From assembly GCA_028819505.1 (NCBI GenBank), contig JAPPLH010000147.1:1-63452 (forward strand): a DNA stretch of 63,452 nt, read 5' to 3'. Below, piece by piece: positions 25,413 through 34,956 of this stretch (position 1 is the first letter of the stretch; each line of letters begins with the position of its first letter). Both the position numbers and the translations under genes were made by a program. The stretch comes from Acidimicrobiaceae bacterium (GTDB taxonomy: Bacteria > Actinomycetota > Acidimicrobiia > Acidimicrobiales > Aldehydirespiratoraceae). The notes under the pieces are model-generated. The model did no database searches. It saw only the letters and a list, made by a program, of their open reading frames with translations, and was not told the DNA's origin.

Positions 25413-26954
25413 ATGGACGACGTCGAAGTGGGCCACAGTTGGGCACCCATCGCGGATCTGACGGACGACGACCGTGCCGCGGCCAGCGAGGAACTCCCGG
25501 CGCTGGCTCGGACCTGGGACCAGGTCAGCGGCACGCTCGACCCCCGGCAGGTGGACGACTTCAACGAGCGGCTCAAACGGGAATGGGCCATCGAGACCGG
25601 CATCATCGAGCGTCTGTACACGCTGGACCGCGGCACCACCCAGCTGCTGATCGAGCACGGCATCGATGCAGCTCTCATCGCAAGCGACTCCACCGATCAG
25701 GCCCCGGAGCAGGTGGCAGGAATCATCGGGGACCATGCTGAAGTCGTCGACTGGCTCTTCGACGCGGTGACCAACGAGCGCCCCCTGTCCACATCCTTCC
25801 TGAAGCAACTGCACCAGTTCATGACCCGAAAGCAGGTCTACGCGACCGGTATCGACATGTTCGGCAGAAAGCACGAGATCGAGTTGAGGCACGGGGAGTT
25901 CAAGGTCCGCCCCAACAATCCCGTCCGCCCCGACGGCAAGCTGCACGAATACTGCCCCCCTGAGCACGTAGATGCCGAGATGGACCGGCTAATCGAGATG
26001 CACCGTCAACACTTGGAGGCAGACACAGCCCCCGACTTGAGCGCGGCGTGGCTGCATCACCGCTTCGCACAGATCCATCCCTTCCAAGACGGCAACGGGA
26101 GGATCGCTAGAGCCATCGCTTCGCTGGTGCTCATTCGAACGGGATGGTTCCCCCTGGTCGTCACCCGAGACGACAGGCACATCTACATCGACGCCCTCGA
26201 GTCAGCGGACGGCGGAGACTTGGAGCCTCTCATCCACTTGATCGCAGACCTTCAGCGAAAGCGTTTCGTGCAGGCGATCGGGATCACCGAAGAGATCAAG
26301 CGAGAACATGTCCAGGTGGAACGGATGCTCGACATGATCGGCGAAATGTTCAGTGTCGAGTCCAAGCCCACTCCAACAGAGCTTGGGCAGGCGATTGACA
26401 TCGCCGTATCCATCAGAGAACTCTGCAAGGACCGGTTCCAGGAGCTGGAAGCCCAACTTGCCGATCGCTTGGGCGACCACGAAGCAAGGCGCGTCTGGTG
26501 TGACAGCGGGACCGATGACGATCCGCGGCGACGCGAGTGGAACAGGCACCAGGTCGTTGAGACAGCCCAGAGCTTGGACTACTTCGCGAATGTCCGCCGC
26601 CACCACGAGTGGGTGCGACTCGCCTTCGACACGGAGAACGGCCGCTCCGAGATACTGGCGTCCTTCCATGGAATCGGCACGGAGTTCCGTGGACTCATCG
26701 GAGTGTCGATGTGCTTCTACCGCCGTCAACCTGAGACACCTGACGAGTACGAGGATGACTACGACCCAATGCCGACGAGGATGGAGGTCGTCGATCGGGA
26801 GACCGTGTGCGGCGAGGTCTTCCAGATCAACTATTCTGAGCGGTTGGAGTCCGTCCGGACGCGATTCCGTGCTTGGACGGACAGAGCGTTGGTGCTCGCG
26901 CTCGACCAGTGGCGGCGGGGGGAGCGGACCATCGGCAACAACCGCCCGAACTGA
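25413..26954 (+). CDS. Fic-domain protein (probable AMP-transferase)
   Basis: A 513-residue Fic protein. The core motif HPFQDGNGRIAR (residues about 218-229) matches HxFx(D/E)GNGRxxR, so the catalytic histidine and anion-binding loop are intact. The N-terminal helix has TGIIER, close to the (S/T)xxxE(G/N) inhibitory motif of class II Fic enzymes, with Arg in the last position. About 200 C-terminal residues beyond the Fic fold (helical, then a beta-rich part with many acidic residues) have no name I can give. Such enzymes usually AMPylate host or self proteins. ATG 25413 is preferred; GTG 25404 is possible. Confidence 0.82.
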   Translation: MDDVEVGHSWAPIADLTDDDRAAASEELPALARTWDQVSGTLDPRQVDDFNERLKREWAIETGIIERLYTLDRGTTQLLIEHGIDAALIASDSTDQAPEQVAGIIGDHAEVVDWLFDAVTNERPLSTSFLKQLHQFMTRKQVYATGIDMFGRKHEIELRHGEFKVRPNNPVRPDGKLHEYCPPEHVDAEMDRLIEMHRQHLEADTAPDLSAAWLHHRFAQIHPFQDGNGRIARAIASLVLIRTGWFPLVVTRDDRHIYIDALESADGGDLEPLIHLIADLQRKRFVQAIGITEEIKREHVQVERMLDMIGEMFSVESKPTPTELGQAIDIAVSIRELCKDRFQELEAQLADRLGDHEARRVWCDSGTDDDPRRREWNRHQVVETAQSLDYFANVRRHHEWVRLAFDTENGRSEILASFHGIGTEFRGLIGVSMCFYRRQPETPDEYEDDYDPMPTRMEVVDRETVCGEVFQINYSERLESVRTRFRAWTDRALVLALDQWRRGERTIGNNRPN

Positions 26955-26977
26955 AGTGCGCCCGGCCCGTGAGGCCC

Positions 26978-29900
26978 TCAGGTGCGGTAGAGCATTCCCT
27001 TGTAGGCGGACGTGAAGCCGGCCGCCTCCAGGCGGGCCGCCCATGGCGTCTCCCTGACCGCGGCGCCGTCGACCTTGGCGATCTCCAACTTGCGGAGGCG
27101 GCCGTCCTTGACAAGGCCGATGATCGCATCGATCCAGGCGTGGTTGGATTCCGCATCTGCGAAGGTGGTCAGCGATCGGCCGCCCCGCTCGAGGACTGCC
27201 AGCGGCAGCCCGTCGGCCAGCACCACATGGGCGCCCGCGGTGCGGGCCGGCCTTCCCGGCGATTCAGGCCAGGCCAGCGCCGCGCCGTAGGGCTGGGCCG
27301 GGTCGGTGGCGGCCAGCACCACCGGCGGTGCATCGGGCTCCGGCGTGCGGGTTCCCCGCAGGCGGTCGACGGCGCCGGGCAGGGCGAACTGGGCCGCGCC
27401 CAGCCCGGCCACGAAGTAGCCCCGGCGGGCCTCGCCCCGCTCCTCCAGAGCCTTGAGCACCGGGTAGACGCCCGCGAAGCCGCCCTCGGCGCCCTCGCCC
27501 AGGGCCGTCTCCCTGGTGACCACGCCGTAGCGGTCGAGAAGCTGATGGGCCCGGGCCAGAGCCGACTCCGTGGGCGCAGGCTGGGGGCCGAGCAGCGGCT
27601 CCACCAGCGACCAGCGCCCCGCGGCCGACGGCGGCCCTGTGGCGCTGAGACCGCCGAGCCGGAGACGGCCCCGCCGGGACCGTCCGGCCCGAGACGAGGT
27701 GCGGCCGGCCCGGGACGAGTGGCGGCGCGGCCCACCGGACCGGTGGCCGGCGATGCGGGCCCGCAGCGGTGCGAGGGAGTCGTTCGTCACCTCGCCCGCC
27801 CACACCAGATCCCACAGCGCGGCCAGCACCGTCTCGGTGTCGTAGGGCAACGACGCCGCCTGCGCGGCGGCCACCAGGTCACCCCAGAACGACGCTCCCG
27901 CATCCCTCAACCGGTCTCGCAGCGCATCGTGGACCGCTCCCTCGCAGGATCCGGCGGCGGGAACGAGCAGGGCGGCCTGATCACGGAACACCAGGCGCAC
28001 CCTCCCGTCGGTGGCACCCAGTGCGCCCGCGCCCACCCACACGACCTCGCCGGAGGTGCAGAGCTGGTCGAGCTCAGCCGGCTTGTAGCCGGCCATCCGG
28101 CAGGCCAGCACGTCGGCCTCCAGTACCGACGCGGCCACGGGCGCTCCCTGCACCTGCGCCACCACGTCGGCGAGGGCGTCCACCCCCCGCCGCCGGCCGC
28201 CGACCCCCTGCCACTGGGGCAGGAACCGGGCCAACGCCTCGGGCGGCACCGGCTCGACCTCCTGGCGAAGGGCGGCCAGGCAGCGGCGACGGATGCGCCG
28301 CAGCACCTCGGCGTCGCAGAACTCCCGGTCGGCCCCGCCCGGACGGAACTCGCCCCGCAGCAGGCGGCCCTCGGCCACCAGCGACCCCAGCCGGGCGGCC
28401 ACCGGCTGCACGCCCATTCCCAGCCAACCAGCGACGTCGCGGGCCAGGAACGGGCCGTGGGTGCGGGCGTAGCGGACGCACAGATCGCCGAGGGGGTCGT
28501 CCACCGGCTCCGTGTGGGAGGCCGCCAGCCCCACCGGCAGGGCCGCCCCGGCCGCGTCGCGCAGCCGGGCCGCGTCGGCCGCGTCGGCCACCACGTCGCG
28601 CCCGGCCAGGCGCACTTCGATGGCCCGGCGCTGCTCCACCAGGGCGCGTACCCATCCTGAGACCCGCTGGGCGTCAAACCCCGCCGAGGGGGCGGTCCGG
28701 GCCACCAGCTCGTCGAGCGTGAGCGGCCCCAGCAGCCGCAGCAGGTCGTGGGCTTCGTCCGCGTCCCGGGCCTGGTTGCCGGCGACCAGCCGCTGCAGCT
28801 CCAACTCGAGATCGGCGATCACCCCGGCATCGAGCAGTTCCCGCAACTCCTCGGCCCCCAGAAGGTCGCGCAACAGGTCGCGGTCGAGGGCCAGGGCCGC
28901 GGCACGCCGCTCGGCCAGGGGCGCGTCGCCCTCGTACATGTAGACCGCGATCCAGGAGAACAGCAGCGACTGGGCGAAGGGCGACGCCTGGGCGGTGTCC
29001 ACCGCGACCACCCGGACCCGGCGGTTGCGCAGGTCGGCCATGAGCTCCACCAGCGCAGGCAGGTCGAACACGTCGTTGAGGCACTCGCGGGTGGTCTCGA
29101 GAAGGACCGGGAACGACGGGTACTTGGCCGCCACCGACAGCAGGTCGGCCGCCCGCTGGCGCTGCTGCCACAGCGGCGTGCGCTGGTCGGGCCGGCGCCG
29201 GGGAAGCAGCAGCGCCCGGGCCGCGCACTCCCTGAAGCGGGACGCGAACATCGAGGTCTCGGGCAGGCGGGCCACCACCAGGTCCCGGACCTCGTCGGGA
29301 TCGAACAGGAGGTCGTCCACCACCAGCTCGTCCACGGCCTCCGGCAGGCGCATGACGATCCCGTCGTCGCCCCACATCAAGTCCACCTCGGTGCCCCAGG
29401 CCTCCCGCAGGCGGGCCTGCAACGCGACCCCCCAGGGCGCGTGGACCTGGGCGCCGAACGGGGTGAGCACGCACACCCGCCAATCCCCGATCTCGTCGCG
29501 GAAGCGCTCCACCACCACCGTGCGGTCGTCGGGCACCGCCCCGGTGGCCGCGGCCTGGTCCTCGAGGTAGGCGAGCAGGTTGCCGGCGGCGCTGTCGTCG
29601 AGGCCGCAGCGCTGCCGCAGGCGGGACTCGGCCGCGTCGTCGCCGCCCGAGCGCAACTCCCGTACCAGGCTCCCCACGGCCCGGCCCAGCTCGATGGGAC
29701 GGCCGGGCCCGTCGCCGTGCCAGAACGGCATCTTGCCCAGCTCGCCGGGAGCGGGCGTCACCACCACCCGCTCGAAGGTGATCTCCATGATGCGCCAGGT
29801 GCTGGCGCCCAGCAGGAACGTCTCGCCCACCCGGCTCTCGTAGACCATCTCCTCGTCGAGCTCGCCCACCCTGGTGCCGTCGGGCAGGAACACGCCGAAC

Positions 29901-31708
29901 AGGCCCCGGTCGGGGATGGTTCCGGAGTTGGTGACGGCCAGGCGCTGGGCGCCGGCCCGGCCCCGCAGCACGCCGGCGGCCCTGTCCCACACCACCCGGG
30001 GCCTCAGCTCGGAGAACTCCTCGGCCGGGTAGGTGCCCGACAGCAGCTCCAGCACGCTGTGCAGCACGTCGTCGGACAGCTCCGCGAAGGCGGCGCAGCG
30101 TCGCAGCACGGTCGCCAGGCGCTCGACGGTCCAGTCGTCCATGGCGCACATGGCCACGATCTGCTGGGCGGCCACGTCCAGGGGGTTGCGCAGGTAGCGG
30201 GTGTGCTCCACCTCGCCGGCGTGCATGCGCTCCACCACCGCGGCCGCCTCCAGCAGGTCGGCCCGGTGCTTGGGGAAGATCCGGCCCCGGCTCGGCTCGC
30301 CCACCCGGTGCCCGGCCCGCCCGATGCGCTGCAGCCCGGAGGACACCGACCCGGGCGACGCCACTTGCACCACCAGGTCGACCGCGCCCATGTCGACGCC
30401 GAGCTCGAGGGTGGAGGTGGCCACCAGCCCCCGCAGTTCGCCCCGCTTGAGCTCGTCCTCGATCAGCAGGCGCCGCTGCCGCGAGATCGAACCGTGGTGG
30501 GCCTTGACCAGCTCGAAGCCCTCGGCCGCGCCGGTGCCGGCCTGCTCGTCACCCAGCGCAACGGGCGGAGGCGCCTTCAGCAGGCTCTCGATCGACTCAA
30601 CCACGTGCTGCGGCCCGTCCGCCCCGGAGGATCTCGGGTTGGTATTGGGTCGCAGGGACCCAGAACTCGCCCCAAGATCCTGCGCTGCCTCGTCCCGTGC
30701 CTCGTTCTGCGCCTCCTCGTCCTCGGCCTCCAGATGCAACTCGTTGAGCCGGGCCGCGAGCCGCTCGGCCAGCCGCCGCGCGTTGGCGAAGATCAGCGTG
30801 GACCGGTGGGACTGCACCAGCTCCAGCAGGCGCGGATGGATGGCTGGCCAGATGCTGCGCCGCAGCGGCCCGGCCGCCGCGCCGGCCGACGCCGGCTGCT
30901 CCACCGTCTCGCCCAGCGAGGCCATGTCGGCCACCGGGACGACCACCTCGACATCGAGCTCCTTACGGGCGCCGGAGTCCACCACGGTGACCGGTCGGGG
31001 GACCGGCGACCCGCCGGGGTCGGCGTCGAGGCCTCCGAGGAAGCGGGCGATCTCTTCGAGGGGCCTCTGGGTGGCGGAGAGCGCGATGCGCTGCGGCGAG
31101 CGCTCGCACAGCTCCTCCAGACGCTCCAGCGACACCATCAGGTGAGCGCCCCGCTTGCTGGCCGCCACCGCGTGGATCTCGTCGACTATCACATGCTCCA
31201 CCCCGGTGAGGGTCTGGCGGGCCTGGCTGGTGAGCATCAGGAACAGCGACTCGGGGGTGGTGATCAGGATGCTCGGGGGATGCCGCACCAGCCGCCGGCG
31301 CTCGTCGGCGGAGGTGTCTCCGGTGCGCACCCCCACCGTCGGCACGTACACCGTCGTGCCGAGGCGCTCCGCAGCCAGTTGGATGCCGTGCAGCGGGGCC
31401 CGCAGGTTCTTCTCCACATCCACCGCCAGCGCCCGCAGCGGCGACACGTACAGCACCCGGGTGCCGGAGTCGGACGCGCCATGACCCTGCGCCATGAGCC
31501 GGTCGATGGCCCACAGGAACGCGGCCAGGGTCTTGCCGGTGCCGGTGGGCGCGCACACCAGCGTGTGATCGCCGGCCGCGATGGCCGGCCAGCCCTCCAC
31601 CTGGGGCGGGGTAGGCGCCAAGAAGGCCGACGCGAACCAGGCCCGGGTCGGCTCAGAGAATGCGGCAAGCGGGTCGGCAGACGGATCGGCAGACGGGGCA
31701 GCCACCAC
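26978..31708 (-). CDS. lhr: Lhr-type large ATP-dependent helicase
   Basis: A 1576-residue helicase, the length usual for bacterial Lhr (about 1500). Motif I APTGTGKT (53-60), Ia SPLRALAVD (about 89-97), motif II DEIH (176-179), motif III SATQRP, then the second RecA domain with TSTLELGVDMG and QRIGRAGHRVG. A winged-helix and Lhr-core region and a long C-terminal domain follow. Lhr is a 3'-5' DNA translocase that unwinds RNA:DNA hybrids and acts in DNA repair. The linker between the RecA domains carries an acidic Glu/Ala-rich insertion (about 345-375). GTG start at 31708. Convergent with the Fic gene. Confidence 0.93.
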   Translation of the reverse strand: MVAAPSADPSADPLAAFSEPTRAWFASAFLAPTPPQVEGWPAIAAGDHTLVCAPTGTGKTLAAFLWAIDRLMAQGHGASDSGTRVLYVSPLRALAVDVEKNLRAPLHGIQLAAERLGTTVYVPTVGVRTGDTSADERRRLVRHPPSILITTPESLFLMLTSQARQTLTGVEHVIVDEIHAVAASKRGAHLMVSLERLEELCERSPQRIALSATQRPLEEIARFLGGLDADPGGSPVPRPVTVVDSGARKELDVEVVVPVADMASLGETVEQPASAGAAAGPLRRSIWPAIHPRLLELVQSHRSTLIFANARRLAERLAARLNELHLEAEDEEAQNEARDEAAQDLGASSGSLRPNTNPRSSGADGPQHVVESIESLLKAPPPVALGDEQAGTGAAEGFELVKAHHGSISRQRRLLIEDELKRGELRGLVATSTLELGVDMGAVDLVVQVASPGSVSSGLQRIGRAGHRVGEPSRGRIFPKHRADLLEAAAVVERMHAGEVEHTRYLRNPLDVAAQQIVAMCAMDDWTVERLATVLRRCAAFAELSDDVLHSVLELLSGTYPAEEFSELRPRVVWDRAAGVLRGRAGAQRLAVTNSGTIPDRGLFGVFLPDGTRVGELDEEMVYESRVGETFLLGASTWRIMEITFERVVVTPAPGELGKMPFWHGDGPGRPIELGRAVGSLVRELRSGGDDAAESRLRQRCGLDDSAAGNLLAYLEDQAAATGAVPDDRTVVVERFRDEIGDWRVCVLTPFGAQVHAPWGVALQARLREAWGTEVDLMWGDDGIVMRLPEAVDELVVDDLLFDPDEVRDLVVARLPETSMFASRFRECAARALLLPRRRPDQRTPLWQQRQRAADLLSVAAKYPSFPVLLETTRECLNDVFDLPALVELMADLRNRRVRVVAVDTAQASPFAQSLLFSWIAVYMYEGDAPLAERRAAALALDRDLLRDLLGAEELRELLDAGVIADLELELQRLVAGNQARDADEAHDLLRLLGPLTLDELVARTAPSAGFDAQRVSGWVRALVEQRRAIEVRLAGRDVVADAADAARLRDAAGAALPVGLAASHTEPVDDPLGDLCVRYARTHGPFLARDVAGWLGMGVQPVAARLGSLVAEGRLLRGEFRPGGADREFCDAEVLRRIRRRCLAALRQEVEPVPPEALARFLPQWQGVGGRRRGVDALADVVAQVQGAPVAASVLEADVLACRMAGYKPAELDQLCTSGEVVWVGAGALGATDGRVRLVFRDQAALLVPAAGSCEGAVHDALRDRLRDAGASFWGDLVAAAQAASLPYDTETVLAALWDLVWAGEVTNDSLAPLRARIAGHRSGGPRRHSSRAGRTSSRAGRSRRGRLRLGGLSATGPPSAAGRWSLVEPLLGPQPAPTESALARAHQLLDRYGVVTRETALGEGAEGGFAGVYPVLKALEERGEARRGYFVAGLGAAQFALPGAVDRLRGTRTPEPDAPPVVLAATDPAQPYGAALAWPESPGRPARTAGAHVVLADGLPLAVLERGGRSLTTFADAESNHAWIDAIIGLVKDGRLRKLEIAKVDGAAVRETPWAARLEAAGFTSAYKGMLYRT

Positions 31709-31779
31709 GCCGCCACCGTACCGACCCGCTGCGACAGCCGCCCGGCAGCCCCGAATCGCTTTGGCAAGGTTCGCAAGGG

Positions 31780-31828
31780 GTTCTTGACGTAGTTGACCTC
31801 ATCAGGGCGGCACAACTACATCAAGAAC
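31780..31828. repeat. Inverted repeat element, copy 1
   Basis: Arms of 16 bp (GTTCTTGACGTAGTTG and CAACTACATCAAGAAC, one mismatch) flank a 17-base loop in the divergent space between lhr and the LLM oxidoreductase gene. A second copy with the same arm length and loop size is at 59006-59052. It has no T-tract and is therefore more likely a regulatory or mobile palindromic repeat than a terminator. Confidence 0.75.
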
Positions 31829-31877
31829 GGTCGCGGCCGCCCGCGCCGTCGCTGCGCCCGCTGACTACAGTGACCCC

Positions 31878-32825
31878 ATGACTCATCCATTCCGTTTCGG
31901 TGTTGAACTCAAGGGACCGATGCCCGGCCTGACGTGGCCGCAGACGGCCAGAAGGGTGGAGGAGCTGGGCTTCTCCAACCTGGTCGTGCCCGACCACTTC
32001 GACGACCAGTACGCAGTCGGACCGGCACTGGCCGCCGCAGCCGCGGCCACCACCACGCTGCGGCTCAGCGCCCTCGTGTACGGCAACGACTACCGCCACC
32101 CGGTGATGGTGGCCAAGGAGGTGGCCACCCTCGACATCCTGTCCGGCGGCCGGATGGACCTGGGCCTCGGCGCGGGCTGGAAGCGAGTCGACTACGACGA
32201 GGCCGGACTCGAATACGACCGGCCGGGGGTGCGTATCGACCGCATGGTCGAGTCCCTGCAGATCATCCGCGGCCTCTTCGAGGACGGGCCGGTCACCTTC
32301 GAGGGCGAGCACTACACCATCCGGGGCCTCGAGGGCCTGCCCAAGCCGCTGCAGTCGCCGGTGCCGGTGGCCATCGGCGGGGGCGGGCGCCGGATGCTCA
32401 CCCTGGCCGGACGCCACGCCGACATCGTGGGCGTGAACGCCAATCTGCGCTCCGGCGAGATAGGCCTCGATGCCATGAACGACGTGCTCGGCGGCGACCG
32501 CTTCGACACGAAGCTCGAATGGGTGCGAGAGGCGGCCGGCGACCGCTTCGACCATCTGGTCCTCAACGTGCTGATCGCGTCGTGGCAGATCACCGAGGGC
32601 GGACGGGCCACCACCGAGGCCGTCGAAGCCACCGCGGCCATGTTCGGTCAGCCCGCCCGGACGGTGGCCGAGATCCCGCTGCTGCTGATCGGCTCGCCGG
32701 CCGAGATCGCCGACACCCTTCGCCGGCGGCGAGAGCGCTGGGGCTTCAGCTACATGGTTCTGGGCGCCGACAACACCGGCATCGAGGCCTTCGCCCCGGT
32801 GATCTCGGAGCTGGACGGCGAATAG
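31878..32825 (+). CDS. LLM-class (F420-type) oxidoreductase
   Basis: A 315-residue luciferase-like TIM-barrel flavin/F420 enzyme. It shows the N-terminal FGVELKGP strand, TARRVEELGFSNLVVPDHF, the VAKEVATLDILSGGRMDLGLGAGW segment diagnostic of F420-dependent LLM proteins, and PVAIGGGGRRML. Such enzymes transfer hydride to or from an unknown substrate. F420 use is inferred from family resemblance. An imperfect 50-bp tandem copy of its 3' end follows the stop codon. Confidence 0.87.
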   Translation: MTHPFRFGVELKGPMPGLTWPQTARRVEELGFSNLVVPDHFDDQYAVGPALAAAAAATTTLRLSALVYGNDYRHPVMVAKEVATLDILSGGRMDLGLGAGWKRVDYDEAGLEYDRPGVRIDRMVESLQIIRGLFEDGPVTFEGEHYTIRGLEGLPKPLQSPVPVAIGGGGRRMLTLAGRHADIVGVNANLRSGEIGLDAMNDVLGGDRFDTKLEWVREAAGDRFDHLVLNVLIASWQITEGGRATTEAVEATAAMFGQPARTVAEIPLLLIGSPAEIADTLRRRRERWGFSYMVLGADNTGIEAFAPVISELDGE

Positions 32826-32884
32826 CCGCGAGCGGCTGCTTCGCCGCGGTCATCTCAGAGCTGCGAGGCGAGTAGCCGCGAGCG
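32791..32884 (+). repeat. Tandem duplication of the LLM gene 3' end
   Basis: 32791-32834 and 32841-32884 are similar over about 44 bp (roughly 84% by eye) with a 50-bp period. The first copy encodes VISELDGE and the stop. The second would read VISELRGE and a second stop, but it is out of frame with the gene because 50 is not a multiple of three. Confidence 0.7.
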
Positions 32885-32910
32885 CTTCCACCGCCGAATA
32901 TGGTTGTGCC

Positions 32911-33612
32911 ATGACCTCGACGCCGATCGACACGACGCCGTACGAGTCGCCCGAGTGGCATCCGGCCTTCGAGGAGTACTGCGAGACGATCTTCGAGCTG
33001 GCTGAGGACGACCTGGACGTGATCCAGGCCCGCATCGCCGACCGCCTGAATATTTCGCGCCCCGCGGTCTCGGAGATGATCCGGCGGATGCAAGCCGAGG
33101 GCCTCGTCGAGGAGGGCCGCGGCACCATCACGCTCACCCCGAAGGGCCACTCCCTGGCCGAGACGGTCGTGCGCCGCCATCGCCTGGCCGAGTGCTTCCT
33201 CACCGAAATCCTGGGGCTGTCGTGGGCCGAGGCCCACCAAGAGGCGGGCAAGTGGGAGCACATCATCTCCCCGGCGGTGGAGAAGGCCATGATCCGGGTG
33301 CTCGAGCAGCCCACCACCTGCCCCCACGGCAACCCCATCCCCGGCTCCGGCTACGAGCCGCCGGAGATGGTGGCCCTCGAAACTCTCGACGTGGGACGGG
33401 AGTTCACTGTGCAGCGCATCCCCGAGGAGTTGGAGTTCCAACCCGGGATGCTCGAGTTCCTGGAGGAGGCCAGGGTGACGCCGGGATCGACGGGCAAGGT
33501 CACGGCCCGCTCCCCCGACGGCACTTTCACGCTCGACGTCGAGGGCGGTCCCGTCGGCCTGAGCGACTACGCCACCTCACGCATCCTCGTCAGCGCCGCG
33601 CCAGCCGCCTGA
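32911..33612 (+). CDS. DtxR/MntR-family metal-dependent regulator
   Basis: A 233-residue three-domain DtxR-type repressor. The N-terminal winged HTH (about 20-75) contains IQARIADRLNISRPAVSEMIRRM. The dimerisation/metal-binding domain has HRLAECFLTEILGLSW and WEHIISPAVEKAM followed by the CPHGNPIPG signature. A C-terminal SH3-like FeoA domain (about 165-230) places it with IdeR/DtxR rather than short MntR. Iron or manganese would activate it; its targets cannot be told from this window. A GC hairpin follows 8 bp after the stop. Confidence 0.87.
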   Translation: MTSTPIDTTPYESPEWHPAFEEYCETIFELAEDDLDVIQARIADRLNISRPAVSEMIRRMQAEGLVEEGRGTITLTPKGHSLAETVVRRHRLAECFLTEILGLSWAEAHQEAGKWEHIISPAVEKAMIRVLEQPTTCPHGNPIPGSGYEPPEMVALETLDVGREFTVQRIPEELEFQPGMLEFLEEARVTPGSTGKVTARSPDGTFTLDVEGGPVGLSDYATSRILVSAAPAA

Positions 33613-33619
33613 GTTCTGG

Positions 33620-33639
33620 TGCCCGGACCTCACCGGGCA
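33620..33639 (+). terminator. Possible terminator hairpin after the dtxR-like gene
   Basis: TGCCCGG and CCGGGCA form a perfect 7-bp stem around a 6-base loop, 8 bp after the stop codon. There is no T-run, so it is a weak intrinsic terminator at best, but the position between two separately regulated genes fits. Confidence 0.4.
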
Positions 33640-33703
33640 AGGACCTTGGAGACTGCGGCGCTAGCCGCGCCCGCCTTGGGCACGCACTCTGGCCATGTGG
33701 TAC

Positions 33704-33718
33704 TTTGATGTGATCAAA
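33704..33718. promoter_or_regulatory. TTTGAT-N3-ATCAAA palindrome, site 1
   Basis: TTTGATGTGATCAAA is a perfect 6-bp inverted repeat with a 3-bp centre, 62 bp upstream of the NMT1-type binding-protein gene. The same arms with centre CCT occur at 51556-51570 and 55068-55082, in each case upstream of a catabolic gene. It is proposed as a shared operator. Confidence 0.6.
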
Positions 33719-33779
33719 CTATGAGTCCTCGGCACAGGCTCTCAAGAGCGCGCCGAGACCAGCACCCAGGAGGGTCCAC

Positions 33780-34925
33780 ATGGCACCAAACCAGTTTTCA
33801 CGACGCAGATTCATCGGGCGCACCGCCGCTGGGGCGGGATTGATCCTCGGCGGTGGGCGCATCCTGACCGCCTGCGGCGACGACGAGGCGGCCGCGCCGA
33901 CCACGACAGCCGCGCCTGCAACCACGGCCGCGCCTGCAACCACCGCGGCGCCTGCAGCCACGGCCGCGCCTGCAACCACCGCGGCGCCCACAACCACCGC
34001 GGCTCCAGAACTCGCGGAAGTGAACTTCCAGCTGAGCTGGTTCGACTCGGTACAGTTCGGCGGCTCCTACATCGCCCACCAGATGGGCTACTACGAGCGC
34101 TTCGGCCTCGATGTGTCTCTCGTTCCCGGCGGACCCGGCGTGTCCCCGGACGCCGCGGTGGCCGCGGATCAGGCCCTGGTCGGGATCTCGGCTGCGAACT
34201 TCACGGGCCAATCGGTAGCCGACGGCGCACCGTTCAAGATCGTGGGCGTGGCCATGCAGAAGAACCCGTTCGTGATCGCCTCGCTGTCGGACAACCCGAT
34301 CAACGAACCCAAGGATCTGGAGGGCACGAAGCTCGGCATGGCCTTCAACAATCAACTCGACCTCGAGTTGCTGTCAGAGCTCAACGATGTAGACATCAGC
34401 AAGATCGAAGTCATCACCAGCGACTACGACCCCGCGCCGCTGGTCAACGGCGAGGTTGACTCGCTGCTGTGTTGGCTCACTGACCTGCCGGTGGCCATGA
34501 CGGTCCAGGGGATCGACAACACCACCATGCTCTTCGCCGATTTCGGCTACGCGGTACACAGCCAGACCTTGATATGCACCGAGGAGTCGCTGGCCAACAG
34601 GCGCGACCAGGTGCTCGGACTGCTGAGGGGCGACATCCTGGGCTGGCAGGAGTACCGGACTGACACCGATGCGGCCGCCCAGCTGACCGTCGACCTGTTC
34701 CCGGACGCCGGCTTCGACTTGGATGCGCAGAAGCTGCAGGCATCGGAGCAGTTGAAGATAATGTTCAGCGCAGACACCGACGAGCACGGCTTCCTGTGGT
34801 TCACCGACGAGTCCGTCCAGGACAACATCCGCACCTTGGCCGCGCTCGGCGTGGACGTGGCTGCAGACCTGTGGGACCGATCCCTGCTGGAGGAGATCTA
34901 CGCCGACGGCCCGGTCCTGGCGTGA
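33780..34925 (+). CDS. NMT1/SsuA-type ABC substrate-binding lipoprotein
   Basis: A 381-residue type II binding protein of the nitrate/sulfonate/pyrimidine-precursor class. The N-terminus is a Tat signal, SRRRFIGR, ending in lipobox LTAC followed by GDDE. A TTTAAPAT-type repeat linker (about 38-78) leads to the mature domain with VNFQLSWFDSVQFGGSYIAHQMGYYERFGLDV. Tat export suggests folding before translocation. AGGAGGG precedes the ATG. First gene of an operon with the ATPase, fused permease and Rieske dioxygenase genes. Ligands of this class include thiamine-pyrimidine, nitrate, alkanesulfonate and aromatic or heterocyclic acids. Confidence 0.88.
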   Translation: MAPNQFSRRRFIGRTAAGAGLILGGGRILTACGDDEAAAPTTTAAPATTAAPATTAAPAATAAPATTAAPTTTAAPELAEVNFQLSWFDSVQFGGSYIAHQMGYYERFGLDVSLVPGGPGVSPDAAVAADQALVGISAANFTGQSVADGAPFKIVGVAMQKNPFVIASLSDNPINEPKDLEGTKLGMAFNNQLDLELLSELNDVDISKIEVITSDYDPAPLVNGEVDSLLCWLTDLPVAMTVQGIDNTTMLFADFGYAVHSQTLICTEESLANRRDQVLGLLRGDILGWQEYRTDTDAAAQLTVDLFPDAGFDLDAQKLQASEQLKIMFSADTDEHGFLWFTDESVQDNIRTLAALGVDVAADLWDRSLLEEIYADGPVLA

Positions 34926-34956
34926 CGGAGCGCAATCACAGTCTCAGCCGTCGAGA

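Noticed and set aside
28748-31792. A 1014-codon plus-strand frame opposite lhr
   Set aside because: It is an antisense shadow; every helicase motif is on the minus strand.
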